From: SCN-70-22 sp046327755
Lineage (GTDB): Bacteria; Gemmatimonadota; Gemmatimonadetes; Gemmatimonadales; Gemmatimonadaceae
Assembly: GCA_046327755.1 (NCBI GenBank)
Contig: JAXLXW010000003.1
Span: forward strand, 62,001 to 126,000
Direction: 5' to 3'
DNA: 64,000 nt
In this document: one piece after another, positions 17,096-26,368 of the stretch
How the letters are laid out: each line of letters opens with the position of its first letter
Numbering within the stretch: the stretch's first letter is position 1
Position numbers and translations under genes: made by a program
The notes under the pieces: model-generated
Seen by the model: the letters and a program-made list of their open reading frames with translations, nothing else
Databases searched by the model: none
What the model was told of the DNA's origin: nothing

Positions 17096-17277
17096 CAGTG
17101 GTTTCGCGCCTTGCGAGCGCCGGTTCGCGCGAAATGGGAGGTCGGGATGCGGGGGCGGTGCACTCCGGGGGGGCCGCAGCGGGCGGGGGATTTGTCCCCC
17201 TGCTCGCCAAAGGGCCCTCCATCCCTGTAAACTTTCTGCAATGTTCTATTCAGGTTTCGCGCGCTAGGATGGGGGCC

Positions 17278-18027
17278 ATGACCTCGACCATCTCCGTAGG
17301 ACACCAGCGGTTCGTCGTTCCGACCGAACAGATCGACGCGCTGGTCTTGATCATCGACGACGAGCCGCAGATCCGCAAAGCGCTCGCGCAACTCCTCGAG
17401 GAGCGCGGCGCTCGGGTGATCGACGCCGCGACCGGCGCCGAAGGGCTGTCGCTTGCCGCCACCCGGATGCCCGATCTCGTCATCCTCGACATCGGCCTGC
17501 CCGACATGGCCGGCGACGTGGTATGCCGCGAGATGCGCGCGTGGAGCCAGGTCCCCATCGTCGTGCTCTCCGCGCGGCACTCGGAGGCAGAGAAGGTGCG
17601 GCTGCTCGACCTTGGCGCCGACGACTATCTCACCAAGCCGTTCGGATCCGCCGAGTTGGTCGCGCGCGTGCGCGCACACCTGCGGCGCTCGAACGTCGCG
17701 GAGAGCGACCTCCCCGCGGTGATTCGTGCCGGCGACATCGAGATCGACTTCCATCGTCGCGGCGCCTTCCGCAACGGCGAGCGGTTGCACCTCACGCCGC
17801 TGGAGTGGTCGCTGCTGCGCACGATGGCCACGCAGGCCGGGCGCACGCTCACGCACCGTCAGCTGTTCGACGCGGTGTGGGCGCGATCGCACGGGAACGC
17901 CTCGCAGTACCTGCGGGTCTTCATCACCGCGCTGCGCAAGAAGATCGAGCCCGATCCCTCCTCGCCGCAGCTGATCGTCACCGAGCCTGGCGTCGGATAC
18001 CGTTTCGAGATTCCTCGTCAGGGCTGA
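17278..18027 (+). CDS. KdpE-like response regulator (OmpR family)
   Basis: A 249-residue response regulator. The receiver domain has the acidic pair in LIIDDEPQIRKAL, phospho-acceptor Asp71 in LVILDIGLPDM, and Lys120 in DYLTKPFG. A winged-helix DNA-binding domain follows, ending SQYLRVFITALRKKIEPDPSSPQLIVTEPGVGYRF, which closely matches KdpE. The ATG at 17278 is preferred; another in-frame ATG lies at 17269. It is followed after 19 bases by its partner histidine kinase. No kdpFABC genes are nearby, so the target genes and signal are unknown. Confidence 0.88.
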   Translation: MTSTISVGHQRFVVPTEQIDALVLIIDDEPQIRKALAQLLEERGARVIDAATGAEGLSLAATRMPDLVILDIGLPDMAGDVVCREMRAWSQVPIVVLSARHSEAEKVRLLDLGADDYLTKPFGSAELVARVRAHLRRSNVAESDLPAVIRAGDIEIDFHRRGAFRNGERLHLTPLEWSLLRTMATQAGRTLTHRQLFDAVWARSHGNASQYLRVFITALRKKIEPDPSSPQLIVTEPGVGYRFEIPRQG

Positions 18028-18046
18028 ACCCGGAGCCCGGGAACGC

Positions 18047-19543
18047 ATGGGCGGCGAGCACCGCGAGTATCCCGAGTACGATCCGAGGACGATTCGTCGC
18101 AACCGCCGTCTTGCCTGGATGGTCGGGACGGCGGCGATGCTGCTGTTCGTCGTCCTGCTCGCGCCGTATCGCGCCACGGTGGACGAGGTGCATGTCGTGC
18201 TCCCGATGCTCCTGCTCCTGCTCGTGGCGAGTTCGGTGGGCGGTGAGCGCCTCGGCTTCTTCCTGGCGACGATCGGCTTCGTGGCGATCGACGTCATCTT
18301 CCAGCCCCCGTTCGGGCAGTTCAGCCTCAACAAGCCACACGACCTCACCGTCCTGATCGCCTTCTTCGTGACGGCGGCGATCTCGACGCGACTGCTGGTG
18401 CGCGCGCAGGACAAGGCTGCGGAAGCGTACCAGCGCAGCGTCGAGCTGCAGCAGATGGCAAATCTGGGCGCCGAAATGCTCTCGACGGTGAGTCCGGCTG
18501 AGGCACTGGAGCGCGTGGCGGTGGCGACGTGCGACCTGCTCGGCGCACAGGGGTGCCGCATCGTGCGCGGTGCACCTGGCGAGGCGGGGGAAGTCGTCGC
18601 GCTCGTGACGCGAACGCCCGATCCGGTCGACCGGGTCACGCATCCCGGCCCGCTCTCCTTCCCGCTGCACGCCGACGGCGGTCAGATCGGGGAGATGACG
18701 GTCGAGGGGGTGAACGCGATGTCGCTGCGCGAGACGCGCACCGACACGCTGCGCGCGATGGCCCACTACGCGGCCATCGGCCTCGATCGCATGCGGCTGG
18801 CGGCTGACGCGGCGCACGCCGACGAGCTGCGACAGGCCGATCGCATGAAGGACATGGTGCTGGCGTCGGTGTCGCACGACCTGCGCACGCCCCTCACTAC
18901 CATCAAGCTTCTGGCGGCGTCGCTGGTGCGACGCGGCGAGGGGGCGGCGGAACAGATCGAGGAAGAGGCGGATCGACTGTCGCGCATGGTGGGTGACCTG
19001 CTCGACCTTTCGCGGGCGCGGGCGGGGGAGCTGGCGCTCAACATGGACGTGAACACGCTGGAGGACCTGATCGGCGCGGCGATGCGGCAGCTCGCGCCGA
19101 TCCTCGGTGCGCGTCCGGTGGTGCGCATGGTGGCGGACGACGAAGGGCCGCTGGTGGGGCGCTTCGACTTCGTGGCGTCTCTGCGTGTGGTGGTGAACCT
19201 CGTGGAAAACGCGGCCAAGTACTCGCCCCCGGGATCGCCGATCGAACTCGAGGCGCGGCGCGAACAGGATCAGCTGGTGATCGAGGTGCGCGACCGCGGG
19301 CGCGGCGTGGCGGACGACGACCTGGGGCGCATTTTCATCCCGTTCTTCCGGTCGAGCAACGCGCTGTACGACACCGGGGGAGCAGGGCTGGGGCTTCCCA
19401 CGGCGCGCGTCCTTGCGGAGGCGCAGGGAGGGACGGTGACCTATCGTCCGCGCGAAGGGGGTGGGAGCGTCTTCACCTTCACCCTGATGGCGATGCGGGA
19501 GTCGCTGACGTCGGTGCTGGACGAGCAGGACGGGGCGTCCTGA
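18047..19543 (+). CDS. KdpD-like sensor histidine kinase lacking the N-terminal KdpD domain
   Basis: A 498-residue membrane kinase. Residues about 22-118 hold four transmembrane segments in DUF4118/KdpD arrangement (LAWMVGTAAMLLFVVLLAPY, HVVLPMLLLLLVASSVGG, FFLATIGFVAIDVIFQPPFG, LTVLIAFFVTAAISTRLLV). A GAF-like region spans about 130-255. The HisKA box is SVSHDLRTPLTTIK with His277, and the ATPase domain has NLVENAAKYSPPG, VRDRGRGVADDD and GGAGLGLPTARVLAEAQGG. The large KdpD and Usp modules that precede the membrane region in true KdpD are absent. It is co-transcribed with the upstream response regulator. Confidence 0.87.
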   Translation: MGGEHREYPEYDPRTIRRNRRLAWMVGTAAMLLFVVLLAPYRATVDEVHVVLPMLLLLLVASSVGGERLGFFLATIGFVAIDVIFQPPFGQFSLNKPHDLTVLIAFFVTAAISTRLLVRAQDKAAEAYQRSVELQQMANLGAEMLSTVSPAEALERVAVATCDLLGAQGCRIVRGAPGEAGEVVALVTRTPDPVDRVTHPGPLSFPLHADGGQIGEMTVEGVNAMSLRETRTDTLRAMAHYAAIGLDRMRLAADAAHADELRQADRMKDMVLASVSHDLRTPLTTIKLLAASLVRRGEGAAEQIEEEADRLSRMVGDLLDLSRARAGELALNMDVNTLEDLIGAAMRQLAPILGARPVVRMVADDEGPLVGRFDFVASLRVVVNLVENAAKYSPPGSPIELEARREQDQLVIEVRDRGRGVADDDLGRIFIPFFRSSNALYDTGGAGLGLPTARVLAEAQGGTVTYRPREGGGSVFTFTLMAMRESLTSVLDEQDGAS

Positions 19544-19599
19544 GCGGTCGACCGGCGCGCTGGGCGAGCTAGATTGCGGCACGCCCTCGGGCGACTTTC

Positions 19600-20829
19600 G
19601 TGGCCACCGCGTTCCCCCGTGTTCCCCAGCGTTCCGTGCCGCGTCTTTCCGATCGATTCGGGCTCTTTCCCGCCTATCCGCTCGCCCACGTCCCGCAGCG
19701 CAAGCGCGAGTTGCTGCAGCGCGGGGTGGATGTCATCGACCTTGGCGCCGGCGACGCCGACCTCGCGCCGCCACCGGCGGCGGTGGCCGAGTTGCAGCGG
19801 GCGGCGACCGTTCCCTCGTTAGGGCGCTACGGGTTCGGGCTGGGGCATGTCCCGTTCCGCGAGGCGATCGCGGGGTGGATGGCGAAGCGCTTCGGGACCA
19901 CGGTGGACCCGATGACCGAGGTGGTGCCGCTCCTGGGTTCGAAGGAAGGATTGGCACACGTGGCCTTTGCCTACCTTGGGCGCGGAGACGTGGCGGTGAT
20001 CCCCGAGCCGGCGTACCAGGCCTATCTCGGCGGCACGTTGCTGAGCGATGCGACGCCGCATGTCTATCCGCTGCGTCCCCGTACCGACTTCCTGGTCGAG
20101 CTCGAGGAGTTGCCGGAAGACGTCGCGTCGCGCACGCGGGTGGTCTACCTCAACTATCCCAACAATCCGACGACGGCGATCGCGCCGCGCGACTATCTCG
20201 AGCGCGTGGTGCGCTACTGCCGGGCGCGCGACATCCTCCTCGTCTTCGACAACGCGTATTCCGAGCTGGCGTTCGATGGCTACGTCCCGCCGTCGATCTT
20301 CGAGATCGATGGGGCGCGCGAGGTGGCGATCGAGTTCCACTCGCTGTCCAAGACGTACAACATGACGGGGTGGCGATGCGGGTGGGCGGTGGCCAAACCG
20401 GAGATTGCCGGTGCGCTGGCGAAGGTGAAGACCTTCATCGACACCGGGACGTACATGGGGATCCAGGCCGCCGGCGTGGCCGCCATCGAGAGCTGGGGCG
20501 ACTTCGTCCCGGGGAACGTGGCGATCTTCCGCGAGCGTCGTGATGCGGCGGTGGCGGCCTTTGCGGCCGCGGGGTTCACCGTGACGTCGCCCGCCGCGAC
20601 GATGTACCTGTGGATCCCGCTCCCCGAGGGGATCGCCAGCAAGGCGTTCGCCGACCGATTGATGGACGAGGAAGGGGTGATTGTCCTGCCGGGGTCGGGG
20701 TTTGGCGCCGGGGGCGAGGGGTTCTTCCGCATCTCGTTCATCGTGCCGCCGGCGCGGCTGGCGGAGGCGGCCCAGCGCGCCGGGCGCGTGCTGGCGCACA
20801 TGACCGAGGAGCGGCAACGCGCCGGGTGA
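19600..20829 (+). CDS. PLP-dependent class I/II aminotransferase (LL-diaminopimelate aminotransferase-like)
   Basis: A 409-residue fold-type I aminotransferase. Landmarks are IDLGAGDADLAPPPAAV near the N terminus, LLGSKEGLAHVAFAYL, VVYLNYPNNPTTAIAP, VFDNAYSELAFDGYVPP, and the PLP lysine in HSLSKTYNMTGWRCGWAVA, with FRISFIVPPARL at the end supplying the substrate-carboxylate Arg. Overall it resembles DapL and related alanine or aspartate aminotransferases; the substrate cannot be fixed from sequence. The start is taken as the GTG at 19600, but initiation slightly downstream is possible. It stands alone downstream of the kinase gene. Confidence 0.82.
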   Translation: MATAFPRVPQRSVPRLSDRFGLFPAYPLAHVPQRKRELLQRGVDVIDLGAGDADLAPPPAAVAELQRAATVPSLGRYGFGLGHVPFREAIAGWMAKRFGTTVDPMTEVVPLLGSKEGLAHVAFAYLGRGDVAVIPEPAYQAYLGGTLLSDATPHVYPLRPRTDFLVELEELPEDVASRTRVVYLNYPNNPTTAIAPRDYLERVVRYCRARDILLVFDNAYSELAFDGYVPPSIFEIDGAREVAIEFHSLSKTYNMTGWRCGWAVAKPEIAGALAKVKTFIDTGTYMGIQAAGVAAIESWGDFVPGNVAIFRERRDAAVAAFAAAGFTVTSPAATMYLWIPLPEGIASKAFADRLMDEEGVIVLPGSGFGAGGEGFFRISFIVPPARLAEAAQRAGRVLAHMTEERQRAG

Positions 20830-20907
20830 CCAGGGTGGTTTGCATCTGACGGCACTGTCACGACGACGGCGCCGCTTCCTGTTGGCAACGCGATCGGAGA
20901 GCACGGC

Positions 20908-21816
20908 ATGCGCATCAATCCGCGTGGACGAAGCGAGAACCTCGAAGATCGCCGCGGGGCATCCGGGGGGGGCGGGGGTGGTGGCTTTGGCCCGGGCGGC
21001 GGGGGATTCGGCGGCGGAGGCGGGCGCGGCTTCGGTGGCGGCAAGCTCGGGTTAGGGGGCGTCGTCATCCTCCTCATCCTGAGCGTCGTCTTCAAGCAGG
21101 ACTTCCTGGGCATTGCCGGCGGCGGCGGGGCGGCCGTGGCCCCCGCGCCCTCGTCGGAGGCGGCGCCGGTCAACGATCCGAACGAGGAGCCGCTCGTGCT
21201 CTTCGTGTCGGCAGTGCTCGACAGCACGCAGTCGTACTGGACGCGCGCCCTGCCGGCGCAGGGGAGCCAGTACCGCGATGCCAAGCTGGTGCTCTTCCGC
21301 GACGCGACGGAGACGGCGTGCGGCTACGGGCAGTCGGCGACCGGTCCGTTCTACTGCCCCGGCGACGAGAAGGTCTATATCGACCTCGCGTTCTACCAGG
21401 AGCTCAAGGATCGCTTCAAGGCGCCAGGCGACTTTGCGCAGGCATACGTGCTCGCACACGAGATCGGGCACCACGTGCAGAACATCCTGGGGACGAGCGG
21501 CCAGGTGCATCGCGCGCAGCAGCGCGCCGGCGAGCGCGAAGGGAATGCGCTCTCCGTGCGTCTCGAGCTGCAGGCCGACTGCTATGCCGGCGTGTGGGCG
21601 TCGACGGCGTCCAAGCAGGGGATCCTCGATCCGGGGGACATCGAGGAGGGGCTGGGAGCGGCGGCGGCGGTGGGGGACGACCGGCTGCAGAAGATGGCGA
21701 CGGGGCGCGTGAGCCCGGAGTCGTGGACGCACGGGTCGTCGGAGCAGCGCATGCAGTGGTTCCGGCGCGGCTTCGATGGCGGCGACGCCTCGGCGTGCGA
21801 CACGTTCAACCGTTAG
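20908..21816 (+). CDS. Neutral zinc metallopeptidase, YpfJ family
   Basis: A 302-residue protein. The N terminus MRINPRGRSENLEDRRG is the conserved start of the YpfJ family, followed by a glycine-rich linker (about 20-50) and one transmembrane segment at 51-66. The external domain has the zinc motif HEIGHH at residues 184-189, a downstream LELQADCYAGVWA with the third ligand, and the pattern FYCPGDEKVYID before it. The biological substrate of the family is not established. Its stop codon overlaps a GTTAGGC heptamer, and the next gene starts 7 bases later, so the two are probably co-transcribed. Confidence 0.9.
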   Translation: MRINPRGRSENLEDRRGASGGGGGGGFGPGGGGFGGGGGRGFGGGKLGLGGVVILLILSVVFKQDFLGIAGGGGAAVAPAPSSEAAPVNDPNEEPLVLFVSAVLDSTQSYWTRALPAQGSQYRDAKLVLFRDATETACGYGQSATGPFYCPGDEKVYIDLAFYQELKDRFKAPGDFAQAYVLAHEIGHHVQNILGTSGQVHRAQQRAGEREGNALSVRLELQADCYAGVWASTASKQGILDPGDIEEGLGAAAAVGDDRLQKMATGRVSPESWTHGSSEQRMQWFRRGFDGGDASACDTFNR

Positions 21817-21823
21817 GCATGCC

Positions 21824-23071
21824 ATGCGTCTTCGCTTCCATCGCGCCCGCGCGGCGTCCCGTCACGGGCGCCGTCCCGTCGAGTTCGCGCGAACGGTCGC
21901 GCTCGCGTCGCTGCGCGCGCTCCTTCTCTCTGCCCTCCTCGTGAGCGAATCGTCGGCACAGGCGTCGGGAGGCGCGGGGCGCGCGCGCGCCCGCGAGCTG
22001 GGCGTGGCCCCCGGGATCTTCAGGACCGGCGCGCACAACGCCATCACCGACGTCGCGGGCGTGCGCGTGGGGCAGGTGACGGTGGTCGAGGGCGATCGCG
22101 TGCGAACGGGCGTGACGGCGATCCTCCCGCACGGCGGGAACCCCTTCTTCGACCGCGTGCCCGCGGCGCTGCACGTGGGGAACGGCTTCGGGAAGTTGTT
22201 AGGCGTGACGCAGCTGCGCGAACTCGGCGAACTCGAGACGCCGATCCTGCTCACCTGCACGCTGTGCGTGTGGAAGGCGGCGGATGCGATGGTCGAGTGG
22301 ATGCTGCAGAAGCCGGGGATGCAGAACGTGGGCTCGATCAACCCGGTGGTCGGGGAGACCAACGACGGAACGCTGAACGCGATCCGCGAGCGGGCCATCC
22401 GTCCCGAGCACGTGCGCCAGGCGCTGGAGTCGGCGACCGACGGGGCGGTGCAGGAAGGGGCGGTGGGGGCCGGGGCGTCGACGGTCGCCTTCGGGTGGAA
22501 GGGGGGGATCGGGACGTCGTCGCGCGTGCTCCCGAAGTCGTTAGGCGGCTACTCGGTCGGCGTCCTCGTGCAGTCCAACTTTGGCGGGGTGCTGCAGATC
22601 CTCGGCGTCCCCATCGGGAAGGAGTTGGGGCGCTACTCGTTCAAGGACGACGTCGACGCCGAGCGTGGCGACGGCTCGATCATGATGGTCGTGGCGACCG
22701 ATGCGCCGTTGTCCGACCGGAACCTCGAGCGACTCGCGTCGCGCGCGATCATGGGACTGTCGCGCACCGGGTCTGCCGCGTCGAACGGCAGTGGCGACTA
22801 CGTGCTCGCCTTCTCGACGGCGGACGGCGTGCGTCGTCGCCTTCCCGCGCCGGGAGAGAATGCGCGTGCGTCGATGCTTCGCAGCACGCAGGACCTGGCG
22901 AATGACGCCACGTCGGCGCTCTTCCAGGCGGTCGTCGAGGCGACCGAAGAGGCGATCTACAACTCGCTCTTTGCGGCGACGACGACCTCCAGTAATGGTC
23001 GGACCATCGAGGCGCTTCCGCTCGATCGTGTCCGGGAAATCCTGAAGAAGTACGGGGTCCCCGGACGGTAG
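21824..23071 (+). CDS. P1/DmpA family aminopeptidase (peptidase family S58)
   Basis: A 415-residue protein with a long N-terminal signal region (ASLRALLLSALLVSESSAQA, about residues 28-47). The S58 fold is visible in NAITDVAGVRVGQVTV, GVTAILPHGGNPFFD, NVGSINPVVGETNDG and GGYSVGVLVQSNFGG. The segment SNGSGDYVLAFSTADG (from residue 320) should hold the self-cleavage site, with Ser323 the probable nucleophile exposed after cleavage. The family removes N-terminal D- or beta-amino acids from small peptides. The signal peptide suggests a periplasmic or secreted enzyme. A hairpin terminator lies 87 bases after the stop. Confidence 0.88.
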   Translation: MRLRFHRARAASRHGRRPVEFARTVALASLRALLLSALLVSESSAQASGGAGRARARELGVAPGIFRTGAHNAITDVAGVRVGQVTVVEGDRVRTGVTAILPHGGNPFFDRVPAALHVGNGFGKLLGVTQLRELGELETPILLTCTLCVWKAADAMVEWMLQKPGMQNVGSINPVVGETNDGTLNAIRERAIRPEHVRQALESATDGAVQEGAVGAGASTVAFGWKGGIGTSSRVLPKSLGGYSVGVLVQSNFGGVLQILGVPIGKELGRYSFKDDVDAERGDGSIMMVVATDAPLSDRNLERLASRAIMGLSRTGSAASNGSGDYVLAFSTADGVRRRLPAPGENARASMLRSTQDLANDATSALFQAVVEATEEAIYNSLFAATTTSSNGRTIEALPLDRVREILKKYGVPGR

Positions 23072-23157
23072 GGCTGCGCCTGTCGGCGAGTCGGGTTGCG
23101 CAAGCGGCGTTGCACCTGAGGTGAGGCTCTCACTCAGCCGACAGAGAATGCCCGCAT

Positions 23158-23181
23158 CACCCCACCCATTCGGGTGGGGTG
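23158..23181 (+). terminator. Perfect 10-bp hairpin after the DmpA-family gene
   Basis: CACCCCACCC at 23158-23167 pairs exactly with GGGTGGGGTG at 23172-23181 across an ATTC loop, followed by CATTTGTATT. This is a reasonable intrinsic terminator and ends 51 bases before the OmpW signal-peptide ATG. Confidence 0.7.
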
Positions 23182-23232
23182 CATTTGTATTCATCGGTCG
23201 CGTCTACTCCTTCAAACACTGGAGCAACACCG

Positions 23233-23865
23233 ATGAATACCAAGGTTGTCGTCGCCCTGCTCGGGGCCCTCGCACTCGCCTCGGCCCCTGTCGCCGCGCA
23301 ATAACCCGCTGAAGGGAAGTTCATGGTGCGCCTGCGCGCCCTGTCGCTCACGCCGGCCGACAAGTCCGACGCGATTCCGTCGCTGTCCGTGGCTGCCGAT
23401 GCGATCACGGTCAGCAAGAAGATCTTCCCGGAAGTCGACGTGTCGTACTTCTTCACCAAGAACGTCGCCGCGGAGCTCGTCCTCACGTATCCGCAGCAGC
23501 ACGACGTGGAGTTGAACGGGGCAAAGATCGGGACGTTCAAGCATCTCCCGCCGTCGCTCCTCGTGCAGTACCACTTCATTCCTGATGGCGTCTTCCGTCC
23601 GTACGTCGGTGCCGGTGCCAACCTCACGCTGATCTCGAACGTCGACATCAACGTGGCGAACGTCGGGGCCCTCGATCTCGAGAGCTCGAGCGTTGGGGTG
23701 GTGGGGCAGCTGGGCGCCGACATCAAGGTCGGGTCCAAGCACTTCCTCAACATCGACCTCAAGAAGGTCACGATCGGGTCGGATGTCACGAAGGGTGGTA
23801 CCAAGGTGTCGGCGGTGAAGGTCGATCCGCTGCTCCTCAGCGTTGGGTTCGGGATCCGCTTCTAG
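23233..23865 (+). pseudogene. OmpW-family outer membrane protein interrupted by an in-frame TAA
   Basis: From the ATG at 23233 the frame encodes a textbook signal peptide (MNTKVVVALLGALALASAPV, then AAQ), then TAA at 23302-23304. Without any frame change it continues PAEGKF and then MVRLRALSLTPADKSDAIPS and a full OmpW-type barrel ending LLLSVGFGIRF. Barrel landmarks include FPEVDVSYFFTKNVAAELVL, FRPYVGAGANLTLI and VGVVGQLGADIKVGSKHFL. OmpW is an eight-stranded outer-membrane barrel for small hydrophobic compounds. Translation restarting at the ATG at 23323 would make a 180-residue protein with no signal peptide. It may be a recent nonsense mutation, a single-base sequence error, or readthrough. 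Confidence 0.8.
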
Positions 23866-23938
23866 CCAAACCAACCACCGGCGAGGGGCGCAGAGTACTG
23901 GGTGGGAGTTCGCGCATTCGACGGTGAGCAGGTGTAGG

Positions 23939-23988
23939 GTGAGGGGGAGCACGCGCGCGCGTCGCGCTGTGCTCTCCCTCACGTTTTT
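23939..23988 (+). terminator. Intrinsic terminator after the OmpW gene
   Basis: A 14-bp stem (GTGAGGGGGAGCAC at 23939-23952 with GTGCTCTCCCTCAC at 23969-23982, one G-U pair) is followed by GTTTTT at 23983-23988. It is the most canonical intrinsic terminator in the window. Confidence 0.88.
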
Positions 23989-24061
23989 CCCCCGACCCTC
24001 CGACGCTTGAAGGGGTAGCAGGTGCATCCCCCCTCACCCGTCCCCTCGACCGGAGCTTCCC

Positions 24062-24547
24062 ATGACGCGCCTTCGTCGCTCCCACTTCCTGTCGCTCGCT
24101 GTCAGCGCCGCGGTTTGCGCGGTGGCGCCGACCGTGGCGCACGCGCAGTCGCGCCCCATCTCGCTCTGGTTAGGCGCGGGGCGCGTGGTGCGCCAGGACT
24201 CGGTGTCGTTCTCGCCGCGCAACCTGGACGCGTACGGGGCGGTGCAGCTCGACCTCCCGATGCTGCCGTTTGCGCTGCGAGGCGACGTGACCTTTGCCGG
24301 CGGCGACTGGCGCAACGGGCGCCGCAACGCGGTGGCGAGCGCCATCATGCCGTTGCGGCTGCCGGTAGTGACGCCGTACGCCATGGCCGGCTACGGCATC
24401 TACGACTGGGGGAAGGCGGGGGAGAAACGCGGGCTCTCGTACGGCGCCGGCGTCCGGCTGCAGCTGGGCGGGGTGGGGCTCTTCGGGCAGGTGCGGCACC
24501 ACAATCCGCTCGACCGCTCCGTCGGGACGATCGGGGTGGTATTCTAG
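24062..24547 (+). CDS. Small exported beta-barrel-like protein of unknown function
   Basis: A 161-residue protein. Residues 1-28 are a signal peptide ending APTVAHAQS. The mature part alternates short amphipathic strands with glycine turns (SLWLGAGRVVRQDSVSF, YGAVQLDLPMLPFALRGDVTF, LPVVTPYAMAGYGIYDWGKA, YGAGVRLQLGGVGLFGQVRHH) and ends in GTIGVVF, a C-terminal aromatic typical of outer-membrane barrels. I cannot assign a family beyond an OmpA/OmpW-like barrel fold. It stands after the OmpW terminator with its own upstream region. Confidence 0.7.
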   Translation: MTRLRRSHFLSLAVSAAVCAVAPTVAHAQSRPISLWLGAGRVVRQDSVSFSPRNLDAYGAVQLDLPMLPFALRGDVTFAGGDWRNGRRNAVASAIMPLRLPVVTPYAMAGYGIYDWGKAGEKRGLSYGAGVRLQLGGVGLFGQVRHHNPLDRSVGTIGVVF

Positions 24548-24704
24548 GAGGCCATCTCGCGAACGGGGGCCGGCGCGCCGGCGCCGCGCGTCGGCCTGGA
24601 GCCGTCGCCCAGTCGTAAGATGGCGTTCGAAGGCCAGCGAACGGGGGCGGTCACCCGTTCCTCTGGTGACCATCCATCGCGCCACTCCCCCACCCCCGTT
24701 CCAC

Positions 24705-26105
24705 ATGTCCCTCGTTCGTTTTGGAACGCGCCCGCTGGGGCGCCTCCTCGTCGCCTCGGGCGCCCTCCTCGTGCTGGCGCCCGGCGTGGCCCCGGCGCAG
24801 TCCATCGCCTCCCGGTACAAGGCCACGGCCGATCGCATCATCGCCGAGTCGATGAAGGACAGCTCGGCGTGGAACCGCATCGCACTCCTCACCGAGACGC
24901 ACGGCCATCGCCTGAGCGGGTCGCCGGCGCTGGAGCGCGCGATCGACTGGATCATCGCCCGCATGAAGGAGGACGGGCTGGAGAACGTGAAGGGGGAGCC
25001 GGTGATGGTCCCGCACTGGGTCCGCGGCCAGGAGTCGGCCGAGATGCTGCTGCCGCGTCGCGCCCCGCTTCCCATGCTCGGCCTGGGGGGGAGCATCGGG
25101 ACGCCGGCCTCGGGGATCACCGCCGAGGTGATGGTGGCGCAGTCGTTCGCCGACCTGGAGAAGCGCGCGGCGGAGGCGAAGGGGAAGATCGTGCTCTTCA
25201 CCTTCCCCTGGACTAACTACGGAGAGACTGGCGCCTATCGCCGCCAGGGGGCGATTGCCGCGGCCAAGGCGGGGGCACTCGCGTCGCTCATCCGCTCGGT
25301 GACGCCGTACTCGATGCGCACGCCGCACACCGGCTCCATGAGCTACGATTCCACCGTGCGGAAGATCCCGCACGCGGCCATCACTCCCGAGGACGCCGAC
25401 ATGATCGCCCGCATGGTGCAGCGCGGCGAGAAGGTCGTGGTGAAGCTCACGATGTCGGCGCAGACGCTCCCCGATGCGCCGTCGCGCAACGTGATGGGGG
25501 AGATCCGCGGGTCGCAGTTCCCGGACGAGGTGATCGTCATGGGGGGGCACATCGACTCGTGGGATGTGGGGCGCGGGGCGATGGATGATGCGGGGGGCGT
25601 GGTGGCGGCGTGGGAAGCGCTGCGCGTGCTCAAGCGTCTCGGGCTCACCCCCAAGCGGACGATTCGCGTGGTGGGGTGGACCAACGAGGAGAACGGGGGG
25701 CGTGGCGGCGCCGGCTACCGCGACGCGCACAAGGCCGAGCTGGACAACCACATCCTGGCGATCGAGTCGGACGGCGGCGTCTTCAAGCCGCTGGGCTACG
25801 GCTTTACGGGGCCCGACGCGGCGATGGCCAAGCTCGTCGAGATCGGGAAGCTCCTCGACCCGATCGCCGCGGGGAAGATCACGAAGGGGGGCGGCGGGGC
25901 CGACATCGGACCGATCATGGCGCTCGGCGTGCCGGGGATGGGGCTCAACGTCGAGGACTCGCGCTACTTCTGGTTTCATCACACCGATGCGGACACGCCG
26001 GACAAGCTCGATCCGCGTGAGGTGTCGCAGGTGGTCGCGTCGATGGCGGTGATGGCGTTCGTCGTGGCGGACATGCCCGAACGGCTGCGCCCTGCCGGGA
26101 AGTAG
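24705..26105 (+). CDS. Secreted M28-family zinc aminopeptidase/carboxypeptidase
   Basis: A 466-residue peptidase with a signal peptide (LLVASGALLVLAPGVAPAQ). A PA-like insert spans about 110-250. The M28 co-catalytic zinc site is visible: His282 in GGHIDSWDVG, Asp294/295 in GAMDDAGG, Glu328/329 in WTNEENGGRGG, Asp356 in IESDGG, and His426 in FWFHHTDADTPDKLD. It should release amino acids from peptides in the periplasm or outside. The ATG at 24705 is chosen because it begins the signal peptide; a GTG at 24666 is upstream in frame. Confidence 0.92.
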   Translation: MSLVRFGTRPLGRLLVASGALLVLAPGVAPAQSIASRYKATADRIIAESMKDSSAWNRIALLTETHGHRLSGSPALERAIDWIIARMKEDGLENVKGEPVMVPHWVRGQESAEMLLPRRAPLPMLGLGGSIGTPASGITAEVMVAQSFADLEKRAAEAKGKIVLFTFPWTNYGETGAYRRQGAIAAAKAGALASLIRSVTPYSMRTPHTGSMSYDSTVRKIPHAAITPEDADMIARMVQRGEKVVVKLTMSAQTLPDAPSRNVMGEIRGSQFPDEVIVMGGHIDSWDVGRGAMDDAGGVVAAWEALRVLKRLGLTPKRTIRVVGWTNEENGGRGGAGYRDAHKAELDNHILAIESDGGVFKPLGYGFTGPDAAMAKLVEIGKLLDPIAAGKITKGGGGADIGPIMALGVPGMGLNVEDSRYFWFHHTDADTPDKLDPREVSQVVASMAVMAFVVADMPERLRPAGK

Positions 26106-26368
26106 GGCGCGGAAACGGGGCGTGTTGCGCTCCCGAGGCGGACGTTTCGCGGTAGTTGGTCGGTAGGGGAAGCGACCGGTGCGGGGGAGGGTGACTCCCT
26201 TGCACGCCCTCGGCGACCGCCCCAGTTTCAGGCGTTCCGATTTCGGGCGCGACGTCGGAAGCGACGAGTGTCGCGAGCCGGTCGTGCCCGTCTTCCGTTG
26301 TGCCGGCCACGGACCGTCCGGGGAGTTCGCCCCGGGTCGCGGGCTGGCGGACTGCACGCGAGGTGTGG

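Noticed and set aside
17160..17277. Sigma-70 promoter for the KdpE-like gene
   Set aside because: AT-richer sequence with TTGTCC and TGTAAAC is present, but the spacing does not fit a -35/-10 pair.
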